From Hydrogenovibrio halophilus DSM 15072 (lineage in GTDB: Bacteria > Pseudomonadota > Gammaproteobacteria > Thiomicrospirales > Thiomicrospiraceae), in NCBI RefSeq assembly GCF_000384235.1, contig NZ_KB913033.1:937164-1001163 (forward strand): a DNA stretch of 64,000 nucleotides. Reading direction: 5' to 3'. Positions 43,027 through 50,800 of the stretch are shown piece after piece. The translations under genes were made by a program, and so were the position numbers. The notes below the pieces were generated by a model. It did no database searches, was not told the DNA's origin, and saw nothing but the letters and a program-made list of their open reading frames with translations. The first letter of the stretch is position 1, and each line of letters begins with the position of its first letter.

Positions 43027-43932
43027 ATGAACATCATGCGTATATCTCAATGGTCTGAATTCTGGCGAAGACTGCAACGGCAACCGGCCTGGCTGCGCTG
43101 GGGCTTTTTCTGGCTACCGACGGCCACCGGCTTTGTGCTGCTGCTGGCGTCCTTGACCTATTTGTACGAGGTCAAGGCCGCGCGCCCGGCCCTGGCCTTT
43201 TCCGGCGTGCCCAAAATCGACCAGGCCTGGTCAAAAATGGCACATGTTCTGCGCAATGAAGCTTTTTTGGTCGGCTACAGCGAAACACTCAAAAACCCGC
43301 TCTGGGTGGGCTATTGGGTCACGGACCAGACCCAACGTTTTGGCAAGCGTCCGCGCTTCGAAGCCGACTGGCGCACCCTCAGTTATGTCCACTACCACGA
43401 TTACACCGGATCGAACTACAACCGCGGTCATCTGGCTCCCAATTATCTGATCGGTTCCCGCTACGGGCGTCACGCCCAGAAGGAAACCTTTCTGATGAGC
43501 AACATCACCCCGCAGAAACCGCGCTTCAACCAGAAAATCTGGCAGCGGCTGGAAGAAGTCAGCGCCGACAAATTCACGCAACACTTTCAACGCTTTTACG
43601 TGGTCACTGGCCCGGTTTTTGACGACGAACCCAAAACCCTTCGCAACCGTGATGGCGACACGGACATCGCCATTCCCAATGCCTTTTACAAAATCTTTAT
43701 CCGCCCAACGCAAGACGGTACACCCTCGGCCCTGGCGTTCCTGATGCCCCAGGACGCACCGCCTAGAGCCAGTCTGAGCGATTACGTCACCAGCATTGAT
43801 GCGATTGAAGCGCGCACCCAAATCGATTTTTTTCATGCCTTGCCCGATGAGATCGAAGACCGGATTGAGGCCAGTTCCGATCCCAAAGCCTGGCATTTGC
43901 ACCGCTATGCCAATCTGCCGCCCAGGTACTGA
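43027..43932 (+). CDS. Membrane-anchored DNA/RNA non-specific endonuclease
   Basis: This 301-residue protein has one N-terminal membrane segment (LRWGFFWLPTATGFVLLLASLTYLY, about 24-48) and an extracytoplasmic nuclease domain of the NUC1/EndoG beta-beta-alpha-metal family. The active motif reads NRGHLAPN near 136-143 (family DRGHxxP, first residue Asp to Asn), followed by FLMSNITPQKPRFNQKIW with the metal-binding Asn. It may digest DNA in the periplasm for nutrition, or during uptake. An iterated palindrome (43220-43231) encodes IDQAWSKM. The following mltC starts 3 bp after its stop. Confidence 0.88.
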   Translation: MNIMRISQWSEFWRRLQRQPAWLRWGFFWLPTATGFVLLLASLTYLYEVKAARPALAFSGVPKIDQAWSKMAHVLRNEAFLVGYSETLKNPLWVGYWVTDQTQRFGKRPRFEADWRTLSYVHYHDYTGSNYNRGHLAPNYLIGSRYGRHAQKETFLMSNITPQKPRFNQKIWQRLEEVSADKFTQHFQRFYVVTGPVFDDEPKTLRNRDGDTDIAIPNAFYKIFIRPTQDGTPSALAFLMPQDAPPRASLSDYVTSIDAIEARTQIDFFHALPDEIEDRIEASSDPKAWHLHRYANLPPRY

Positions 43933-43935
43933 CGG

Positions 43936-45078
43936 ATGAAACGACGAACCTTTTTGCAACGGCTTTTGATCGCCTCGGGCGTTGGCTTAAGCGGGTGTCA
44001 GCCCCATGAAATCCGACGGGGGATTTCACTGGCCCAAAAACTGGAAAACGGCGATGTGGGCTCGGCCGTGGCCTCCCAGATTCCGGGCAGCGGCGTCGCC
44101 CCTCTGGACCAACTGGTGCGCAAACAGCTGGCCAATCTGATTGACGAACTCGCGGCCAAATGGGGCGACGAAAAGGTGGCGTCGCCCAAGGAATACGTTA
44201 AATACACCGACAAGTATCTGACCCGTGCCATCATCAATTTTGAAAACGGCGCCATTCGGGTGGAAACCATTGACCCGGATCAATCACGGCAAAAATTGCA
44301 CGACGGCATTGTCTCCACCTTGCTGACGCCGGAAAATCCGGCCAAAGTGGATCTGCTGTCCAGCGAAGCGATCGAAACCGGGCAAACGCCGTTTCTGAAA
44401 GGGCTGGTACGCGACACCGACAACAAAGCCATCTGGACCCAATGGCGCGCCAAACGCTATGCGGATCATTTATTGAAAACCGCTTACCAGCAGGACCGTT
44501 ATCACGACAAGGACCGGCATTTTGTGACCTTTCACATGGTCCAAAACCATCAGGCTTCCCAGGCCAATCAGTATGCCGATCAGGTGCTGCGCCAAAGCCG
44601 CCGCTTCGGGATTCCGACCGATCTGACCTACGCCATCATCGAAACCGAAAGCAGTTTCAATCCCTATGCCATGAGCCACATTCCGGCTTACGGCCTGATG
44701 CAGATTGTGCCCGCCAGCGCCGGGCGCGATGCCTACCAGCTGCTGCACAAAGAAGCGGGCACGCCGTCGAAAAATTATCTGTTCCAACCCAACAAAAACA
44801 TCGAAATGGGCACCGCCTATCTCCACATTCTCAACACCCGCTATCTGGCCAGAGTACGCGACCCACAGACACGGCAATACTGTGTGATCGCCGGCTACAA
44901 CACCGGCAGCGGCAATGTGCTCAAAGCGTTTGACAGCAACCGCGACCGGGCCTTTGCCAAAATCAATGCCTTGAGCCCGGATCAAACCTACCAACACCTG
45001 CGCCAACACCTGAAATACGCCGAAGCACGCCACTACCTCAAAAAAGTCACCCAGGCCCAAAAACGTTACCAAGCCTGA
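43936..45078 (+). CDS. mltC: Membrane-bound lytic murein transglycosylase C
   Basis: This 380-residue lipoprotein has a basic N-terminus, lipobox LSGC (Cys at residue 21), an MltC N-terminal domain (about 55-200, DUF3393-like) and an SLT domain (about 215-360). The SLT domain has the catalytic Glu in IIETESSFNPYAMS, then GLMQIVP and VIAGYNTGSGNVLKAF. It cleaves peptidoglycan to 1,6-anhydromuropeptides at the outer membrane. In E. coli mltC follows mutY-yggX; here it sits with the nuclease gene instead. Confidence 0.93.
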   Translation: MKRRTFLQRLLIASGVGLSGCQPHEIRRGISLAQKLENGDVGSAVASQIPGSGVAPLDQLVRKQLANLIDELAAKWGDEKVASPKEYVKYTDKYLTRAIINFENGAIRVETIDPDQSRQKLHDGIVSTLLTPENPAKVDLLSSEAIETGQTPFLKGLVRDTDNKAIWTQWRAKRYADHLLKTAYQQDRYHDKDRHFVTFHMVQNHQASQANQYADQVLRQSRRFGIPTDLTYAIIETESSFNPYAMSHIPAYGLMQIVPASAGRDAYQLLHKEAGTPSKNYLFQPNKNIEMGTAYLHILNTRYLARVRDPQTRQYCVIAGYNTGSGNVLKAFDSNRDRAFAKINALSPDQTYQHLRQHLKYAEARHYLKKVTQAQKRYQA

Positions 45079-45176
45079 TACAACCACAAAAAAGGTCATG
45101 CTTAATAAGCCCGAACGACCAGGTTTTTCAAGGAACGCCACTGGATCCCATCGCAAAGCTTTCGTCGTGCTTCTTT

Positions 45177-45245
45177 GCTTTGCCACAGGAAATACCCTTG
45201 CGCCTGTCTGAGCGAAGCGAGTTCGCAAGGGTCCTGTGGCAAAGC
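45177..45245. repeat. Long inverted repeat (14 + 9 bp stem)
   Basis: GCTTTGCCACAGGA pairs perfectly with TCCTGTGGCAAAGC. Just inside, ACCCTTGCG pairs with CGCAAGGGT after a three-base bulge, leaving a loop of about 21 bases. The stem is too long for an ordinary terminator and has no T-run, so it looks like a mobile or REP-type palindrome, or the end of mltC mRNA processing. Confidence 0.75.
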
Positions 45246-45481
45246 TTAGACAGCACAGAAAGTGTGCGCTGGGTGTGCTTTTTTGGTTCGTTTTTTGCAC
45301 AAGCAAAAAATGAATACCCTTCGCATTATTCGGAAAATAAGGATAAGCAAGACAGCAACACAAACTATCATCCTTAACGAAGCAGAGTAATCCCTTAACA
45401 CCAAGCGAAATACTGAGCCACAACAAAATATCTCTCCGCCCCGGCCGGGATGACAGCATGGCACTTGCCCAAAGGACAGAC

Positions 45482-45487
45482 TATAAT
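45482..45487 (+). promoter_or_regulatory. -10 element of cmoA
   Basis: TATAAT ends 7 bases before the cmoA ATG, and no ribosome binding site fits between. A leaderless transcript is likely if this is the promoter. Confidence 0.45.
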
Positions 45488-45494
45488 AGCCAGC

Positions 45495-46229
45495 ATGAAA
45501 GACACCCTCTACGCCCAACCCCACGAAGCCCTTGGCACCTTTCAATTCAACGAATCGGTGGCGGCGGTGTTTCCGGACATGATTCAACGCTCGGTGCCCG
45601 GCTACCAGACCATTCTGGCCGGCATCGGCGAGCTGACCGCCACCTACGCCCAGGCCGACAGCCATCTGTACGATCTGGGCTGTTCTCTGGGCGCAGCCAC
45701 CCTGACCATGCGCCGTCAATGTCCCGAAAGCTGTCGGATTCTGGCGGTGGACAATGCCCCGGCCATGATCGAACGCGCCCGCACCTATCTGGAGGGATAC
45801 CATTCCAATACGTCGGTAGAACTGAGCTGTCAGGACATTCAGGATGTGGCCATCGAAAACGCCAGTGTGGTGGTCATCAATTTCACGTTGCAATTCATCG
45901 AACCAGCACAGCGGCTGACCCTGCTCAAACGGATTTATCAGGGCCTGAACCCAGGCGGGATTCTGATTCTTTCGGAAAAGATTCACTTTGACCAGTCCGG
46001 GATTCAATCGGCGATTGAGCACCTGCACCTGCAGTTCAAACGTGCCAACGGTTATTCGGAACTGGAAATCGGCCAGAAACGCACCGCGCTGGAAGACGTG
46101 CTGATCAGCGACAGTCGTCAAACTCACCTGGATCGCATGAGCGAGGCCGGATTTGAGCAGGCTAACATCTGGTTTCAGGCGTATAATTTCGCGTCCTTTC
46201 TGGCCATAAAAACGACCGATCATTCTTAA
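45495..46229 (+). CDS. cmoA: Carboxy-SAM synthase
   Basis: This 244-residue enzyme makes carboxy-S-adenosylmethionine from SAM and prephenate. It begins KDTLYAQPHEALGTFQFNESVAAVFPDMIQRSVPGYQTILAGIG. It also shows the SAM-binding YDLGCSLGAATL near 63, LAVDNAPAMIERA near 85 and VVINFTLQFI near 122. The product is used by CmoB to modify uridine 34 of some tRNAs (cmo5U). Start 45495 is chosen because the longer frame enters the promoter. cmoB follows 9 bp later. Confidence 0.95.
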   Translation: MKDTLYAQPHEALGTFQFNESVAAVFPDMIQRSVPGYQTILAGIGELTATYAQADSHLYDLGCSLGAATLTMRRQCPESCRILAVDNAPAMIERARTYLEGYHSNTSVELSCQDIQDVAIENASVVVINFTLQFIEPAQRLTLLKRIYQGLNPGGILILSEKIHFDQSGIQSAIEHLHLQFKRANGYSELEIGQKRTALEDVLISDSRQTHLDRMSEAGFEQANIWFQAYNFASFLAIKTTDHS

Positions 46230-46230
46230 A

Positions 46231-46246
46231 GGTTTCATGTGAAACA
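46231..46246. other. parS-like site between cmoA and cmoB
   Basis: GGTTTCATGTGAAACA matches the parS consensus at 14 of 16 positions with a changed centre (CATGTG). It overlaps the cmoB start codon. The same 16-mer recurs at 48395-48410. Confidence 0.4.
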
Positions 46247-47237
46247 TTTCTGGCAGGATTACCACACTTTCTGGCCCGCTCTGGAAGACGCCAATCTGCC
46301 GCACTGGCAGGAGGCGCTCAAACCAAGGCTGGAGATCGCACTGGACCCACAAGCCAATGGCAATCTGCCCAGATGGTTGCCGGCACTGGAAAGCATCCAT
46401 CGGTTGCCCGGATCGGAACACGCGGTTCTGGACCAGCCGGTGGTGCAGGCCTGGTCAAAAACGCCCTTTGTGGACCCAGACGAACTGACCCAGACCCTGA
46501 AAGCGCTGATGCCCTGGCGCAAAGGCCCGTTTGAAATCGAAGGCGTCTACATCGACACCGAATGGCGCTCGGACCTCAAATGGGCGCGCGTCGCCCCACA
46601 TCTGAGCGACCTGACCAACCGACGGGTGCTCGACATCGGTTGCGGCAGTGGCTACCACCTGTGGCGCATGCTGGGTGCCGGAGCGCGCTTTGCTGTGGGC
46701 GTGGACCCGGGACTGCAATTCATGGCCCAGTTTCTGGCAATGAAACATTTTCTGGGCCCCGATCTGCCTGCCTGGTTCTTGCCCCTGACGCTGGAACAGC
46801 TGCCTTTGAGGCAACAATGTCAGCAGTTTGATACCGTGTTTTCCATGGGCGTGCTCTACCACCGTCGTTCCCCCATCGATCATCTGATCGACCTCAAGCG
46901 CCATCTCCGCCCCGGCGGTGAACTGGTGCTGGAAACCCTGGTGGTCCCGGACGATTACGGCCAGCTTCTGGTTCCCAAGGACCGCTATGCGCAAATGAAC
47001 AATGTCTGGTTTCTGCCTTCGGTGAGCGAGCTGCAACGCTGGCTGGAAAAGTGCGGGTATCGCAATGTGCGCTGTGTGGACGTGGACCAGACCGATACCA
47101 ACGAACAACGCAGCACCGACTGGATGCAATGGAAATCCCTGGCCGATTTTCTCAACCCGGACAACCCCGATCAGACGGTCGAAGGCTACCCCGCCCCCAG
47201 ACGCGCGGTACTGCTGGCCAACACCCCCAGAGGCTGA
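46239..47237 (+). CDS. cmoB: tRNA U34 carboxymethyltransferase
   Basis: This 332-residue enzyme transfers the carboxymethyl group of carboxy-SAM to 5-hydroxyuridine 34 in tRNA. It shows WRKGPFEIEGVYIDTEWRSDLKW near 90, SAM site VLDIGCGSGYHLWRM near 130, GVDPGLQFMAQF and a C-terminal RSTDWMQWKSLADFL. The start codon is GTG, with AAAGG upstream; it overlaps a parS-like sequence. It forms a two-gene unit with cmoA. A near copy of the iterated palindrome (46444-46455) encodes QAWSK. Confidence 0.95.
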   Translation: MKHFWQDYHTFWPALEDANLPHWQEALKPRLEIALDPQANGNLPRWLPALESIHRLPGSEHAVLDQPVVQAWSKTPFVDPDELTQTLKALMPWRKGPFEIEGVYIDTEWRSDLKWARVAPHLSDLTNRRVLDIGCGSGYHLWRMLGAGARFAVGVDPGLQFMAQFLAMKHFLGPDLPAWFLPLTLEQLPLRQQCQQFDTVFSMGVLYHRRSPIDHLIDLKRHLRPGGELVLETLVVPDDYGQLLVPKDRYAQMNNVWFLPSVSELQRWLEKCGYRNVRCVDVDQTDTNEQRSTDWMQWKSLADFLNPDNPDQTVEGYPAPRRAVLLANTPRG

Positions 47238-47379
47238 TGCCATGCTCTGTGCCATGGCCTGACAAAGCCCCGTCCGCACGCCGACTCAAACAGCGGGCTG
47301 CGGACGCCCATTGCGTCTGCTCCGGTCCTGATTATAATGAAAGGCTTTCCCATCGCCATTTCCGAGTCATGAGGTGCCC

Positions 47380-48348
47380 ATGTCCCAAGCCCTGCAAGCG
47401 CAATGTCAAACCCTGTTACAACAACTCGACACCCAGATCATCGGCCAGTCGCATCTGACCGAACGGATGCTGATCACCCTGTTGTGTGCCGGTCACCTGC
47501 TGGTCGAAGGGCCGCCGGGACTCGCCAAAACCCGCGCGATCAAAACCCTGGCGCAGATGATTGAGGGCGACTACCATCGCATTCAGTTCACTCCCGACCT
47601 GCTGCCCTCGGACATTACCGGCACCGAAATCTACCGTCAGGAAACCGGCCAGTTTGAATTGCAGAAAGGCCCGATTTTCCAGAATCTGGTTCTGGCCGAT
47701 GAAATCAACCGCGCCCCGGCCAAAGTCCAGTCGGCATTGCTGGAAGCCATGGCCGAAGAACAGGTCACGGTGGGCAAACACACTCTGGCGCTGGAAAAAT
47801 TGTTTATGGTGATGGCGACCCAAAACCCGATTGAGCAGGAAGGCACCTATCCCCTGCCAGAAGCGCAACTGGACCGGTTTCTTATGCATGTGCGCATTGA
47901 CTACCCGGACCGCGAAGCCGAAAGGGCGATTCTGACCCTGACCGAAAACGAAGCCCGCGATGACGTGGAAGCGCCGGCCCTGCCTCACCTGGACCAGGCG
48001 GACCTGTTTGCCGCGCGTCAGGCCGTGCTGGACGTGCACCTCAACGACAATCTGAAAACCTACATCATTGAACTGGTCATGGCCACGCGTCAGCCTCAGA
48101 ATTACGACGCCACTCTGGCCAGTTACATTGACTATGGTGTCAGCCCCCGCGCCACCCTGGCGCTGGCACGCACCGCACGGGCGCACGCCTGGCTGCGGGG
48201 ACAGGATTATGTGTCGCCGGACAACATTCAGGCCGTGGTCCACGACATTTTCCGTCACCGTCTGCTGTTGAGCTTCGAGGCCGAAGCCGCCAACCAGACA
48301 CCGGATTCGGTGGTGAACGCCTTGCTGGAACGGGTACCGGTGGTGTGA
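47380..48348 (+). CDS. MoxR-family AAA+ ATPase, operon 2
   Basis: This 322-residue AAA+ protein has Walker A EGPPGLAKT near 41-49, FTPDLLPSDITGTEI, Walker B VLADEINRAPAKVQSALLEAM near 108, sensor VMATQNPIEQEGTYPLPEAQLDRF and the lid SPRATLALARTARAHAW. It is a paralogue of the MoxR at 37593. It heads operon 2, which has the same gene order as operon 1 on the opposite strand. GAGG places the start at 47380. A TATAAT lies near 47333. Confidence 0.95.
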   Translation: MSQALQAQCQTLLQQLDTQIIGQSHLTERMLITLLCAGHLLVEGPPGLAKTRAIKTLAQMIEGDYHRIQFTPDLLPSDITGTEIYRQETGQFELQKGPIFQNLVLADEINRAPAKVQSALLEAMAEEQVTVGKHTLALEKLFMVMATQNPIEQEGTYPLPEAQLDRFLMHVRIDYPDREAERAILTLTENEARDDVEAPALPHLDQADLFAARQAVLDVHLNDNLKTYIIELVMATRQPQNYDATLASYIDYGVSPRATLALARTARAHAWLRGQDYVSPDNIQAVVHDIFRHRLLLSFEAEAANQTPDSVVNALLERVPVV

Positions 48349-48351
48349 TCG

Positions 48352-49257
48352 ATGGCCAGCCTGTATAGCGACCTGTCCCAACTGACCGCGCTGAGGTTTC
48401 ATGTGAAACATCGGCGACTGGTGCGCCAGCAAAAGCTGGTTTCGCAGAAAGGCGGTGCCCATCAAGCCGTGCGCAAAGGTCGGGGCATGAGCTTCAGTGA
48501 GGTCCGCGAATACCAGCCAGGCGATGACGTGCGCCACATCGACTGGAAAGTCACGGCCCGACAGCAGAAAGCCCACACCAAAGTGTTTACCGAAGAACTG
48601 GAAAAACCGGTCATGGTGCTCTGCGAACAAACCCCGGTGATGTTTTTCGCCAGTCAGGTGCGCTTCAAGTCGGTGCAGGCCCTCAATCTGGCCACCGCGC
48701 TGGGCTGGATCACCCTGCATCAGGGCGACCGGATCGGCGGCTGGAGTTTTAATCATCAGACGCACACCTTTGTGCCCGCCAAACACCAGCACCGCAGCCT
48801 GATGCGTTTTGTCCAGCAAACCCAAACATTGCAACAGAGTCTGAGCGCCCCCGGCCTGCAGGACCCCCATGCCTGGACCCGGCAACTGGAAGCGATCAGC
48901 CCCAGCCTGCGCCCGGGCACCCGGTTGATTCTAATCGGGCATCTGCTCAATCAGCCGGACGGTTTTTTTGCCCGCTTACGCCTGCTGAAAAAACACCACC
49001 AGCTGGACCTGATTCACGTGTATGACCCGCTGGAACAGCAATTGCCCCACAACGGGATGCTCACGGTCACCGACGGGCACACCCAGACCCGGCTCAACAG
49101 TGCCAGTCAGGCCGTGCAGGACGCCTGGCAAAGCGGTTTTCACCAGGCCTGGTCAAATTTGCACTTGCATTGTCAGCGACTGCACTTGCCCCTGCTGGCG
49201 ATCAACACTCAGGATGACCCGGTCACGGCACTGCAACAGGCGGGGATGATTCGCTGA
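48352..49257 (+). CDS. DUF58 protein, operon 2
   Basis: This 301-residue protein has the DUF58 hallmark KGRGMSFSEVREYQPGDDVRHIDWKVTARQQKAHTKVFTEELEKPVMVLCEQTPVMFF (about 43-100). It is closer to the typical family form than the operon 1 paralogue. It presumably works with MoxR and the VWA proteins downstream. Starts 3 bp after moxR; its stop overlaps the next start. A parS-like sequence (48395) lies near its beginning, and an iterated palindrome (49142-49153) encodes HQAWSNLH. Confidence 0.92.
   Translation: MASLYSDLSQLTALRFHVKHRRLVRQQKLVSQKGGAHQAVRKGRGMSFSEVREYQPGDDVRHIDWKVTARQQKAHTKVFTEELEKPVMVLCEQTPVMFFASQVRFKSVQALNLATALGWITLHQGDRIGGWSFNHQTHTFVPAKHQHRSLMRFVQQTQTLQQSLSAPGLQDPHAWTRQLEAISPSLRPGTRLILIGHLLNQPDGFFARLRLLKKHHQLDLIHVYDPLEQQLPHNGMLTVTDGHTQTRLNSASQAVQDAWQSGFHQAWSNLHLHCQRLHLPLLAINTQDDPVTALQQAGMIR
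48395..48410. other. parS-like site in the operon 2 DUF58 gene
   Basis: GGTTTCATGTGAAACA is identical to the 16-mer at 46231-46246 and matches the parS consensus at 14 of 16 positions. Confidence 0.4.
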
Positions 49258-49772
49258 TGCCACAACTGACGCCGCAACAGCAGGAACTGCTGGCCAAGCT
49301 CAAGGACATTCAACTGCCGGAACCGGTGGGCTGGTGGCCACCCTCCCAAACCCTGATCGGCCTGATGGTGGGACTGGGCGGCATTCTGATCGGCCTGATC
49401 TGGTATTACCTGACCCAGCGTCGCCAGAATCGCTACCGGCGCGAGGCTCTGGCCCGGCTCGACCGCATCACCGCCGACCTCGCCGACCCGCTGGCGCAAC
49501 TTCAAGCCACGCAAGCCTTGCTCAAACAAGTGGCCATCACCCAGTATGGCCGCAGCCGGGTGGCGTCTTTGAGCGACGCGGACTGGGTGGCGTTTCTGCA
49601 TGAGACCGCACTCTATCTGCCGCAGCCCGAACACCTGGCGGCCACCCTTTCCTGGCTTTACCGTGACCCATCCAGCGATGGTCTGACCGAATCGGGAGCG
49701 GCATCAGACCACGCCCAGATCACAGAAGCCCTCACCTACGCACGGCGATGGATCAAGGGGCACCACAAATGA
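49257..49772 (+). CDS. DUF4381-family membrane protein, operon 2
   Basis: This 171-residue protein is intact: a short N-tail with LKDIQLPEPVGWWPPSQTL, one membrane segment (LIGLMVGLGGILIGLIWYYL, about 32-51) and a cytoplasmic helical domain (RREALARLDRITADLADPLAQLQATQALLKQVAITQYGRSRVASLSDADWVAFLHETA). This is the standard DUF4381 layout. It shows what the frameshifted operon 1 paralogue should look like. It overlaps the gene before it (1 bp) and after it (4 bp). Confidence 0.88.
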   Translation: MPQLTPQQQELLAKLKDIQLPEPVGWWPPSQTLIGLMVGLGGILIGLIWYYLTQRRQNRYRREALARLDRITADLADPLAQLQATQALLKQVAITQYGRSRVASLSDADWVAFLHETALYLPQPEHLAATLSWLYRDPSSDGLTESGAASDHAQITEALTYARRWIKGHHK

Positions 49773-50800
49773 TCGAAACCGTGACCCAACTCTGGCAGCA
49801 TCTGGATTGGCTGCAACCGTGGCTACTGGCGCTTGCACCTCTGCCCTGGTTGCTCAAGCGTCTGCTGCCGCCGCGAAAAACCCAGACCCTGCCCTTGCAC
49901 GCGCCACACCTGCTCAATCAATGGCAGCAAGCGCCCAAAGCCCAATGGCAAGCGCCGACTCAGTCGAGTGCCATTCCGCCCCTGCTGACGCTGATCTGGT
50001 TGTGTCTGCTGCTGTCTGCAATGCGCCCGGTCTGGTTTCTGGACAATCAGCCGTTTCAGGCCAGTGGCCGCGACATGATGCTGGCGGTGGATCTGTCGGG
50101 CAGCATGGAAAAAGAGGACATGCGCCTCGGGGTCGATTATGTGGATCGCCTCACCGCGGTCAAACACGTGGTTCAGGACTTTATCCAGCGCCGTCAGGGC
50201 GACCGCATGGGGTTGGTGGTCTTTGGCACTCAGGCCTTTCTGCAAAGTCCGCTGACCCATGACCTGAATACCGTGCGCACTCTGCTGGCGGAAACCGCGA
50301 TTGGCATGGCCGGCAACAACACCGCGATTGGCGACGCCATCGGCATCAGCCTCAAGCACCTCCAGGCTTCGCAACAGGAAAACGCGGTGCTGATTTTGTT
50401 GACCGATGGCTCCAATACCGCCGGCGCTGTCACGCCCATGGATGCCGCGACTCAGGCACAGGCCGCGGGCCTGAAAATTCACACCATTGCCTTTGGCGAC
50501 GCCGACCCCAATACCCGCGGCAGCATCGAAGAATTCCTGTTCAGCAATCGAAGCAACATTGACTTGCAGACCCTGAAAACCATTGCCGAAAACACCGGGG
50601 GCGAATTTTTTGTGGCCAACAAAACCGACCAATTGGAAACCATTTACCAGACCATTGACGAACTGGAAGCCACCGAACACAACGTAAATAGCTACCGGCT
50701 ACGCGAAGAACTCTACCACTGGCCACTGGGTGCCGCGCTGCTTCTGAGCTGGCTTTATGCCCTGCGATTCGTCTGGCCCGGCAGCGGGAGGTCAATATGA
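49769..50800 (+). CDS. VWA protein (BatA-like), operon 2
   Basis: This 343-residue protein has an N-terminal membrane anchor (LQPWLLALAPLPWLLKRLL), a second segment (IPPLLTLIWLCLLLSAM), a VWA domain with intact metal site DLSGSM near 102, and LILLTDGSNTAG, plus a C-terminal segment (WPLGAALLLSWLYALRFVW). The paralogue in operon 1 has lost the first Asp of this motif. It overlaps its neighbours on both sides by 4 bp. Confidence 0.92.
   Translation: MIETVTQLWQHLDWLQPWLLALAPLPWLLKRLLPPRKTQTLPLHAPHLLNQWQQAPKAQWQAPTQSSAIPPLLTLIWLCLLLSAMRPVWFLDNQPFQASGRDMMLAVDLSGSMEKEDMRLGVDYVDRLTAVKHVVQDFIQRRQGDRMGLVVFGTQAFLQSPLTHDLNTVRTLLAETAIGMAGNNTAIGDAIGISLKHLQASQQENAVLILLTDGSNTAGAVTPMDAATQAQAAGLKIHTIAFGDADPNTRGSIEEFLFSNRSNIDLQTLKTIAENTGGEFFVANKTDQLETIYQTIDELEATEHNVNSYRLREELYHWPLGAALLLSWLYALRFVWPGSGRSI

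Larger units (their letters stand above)
45079..45494. other. Intergenic region with a long hairpin
   Basis: This 416-bp gap holds a 69-nt inverted repeat (45177-45245), then AT-rich sequence with a CCCCGGCCGGGATGACA stretch near 45438. I see no gene; the frames that cross it are low in complexity and disagree with neighbouring codon use. The composition recalls repetitive intergenic DNA, but only one copy is present in the window. Confidence 0.5.
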
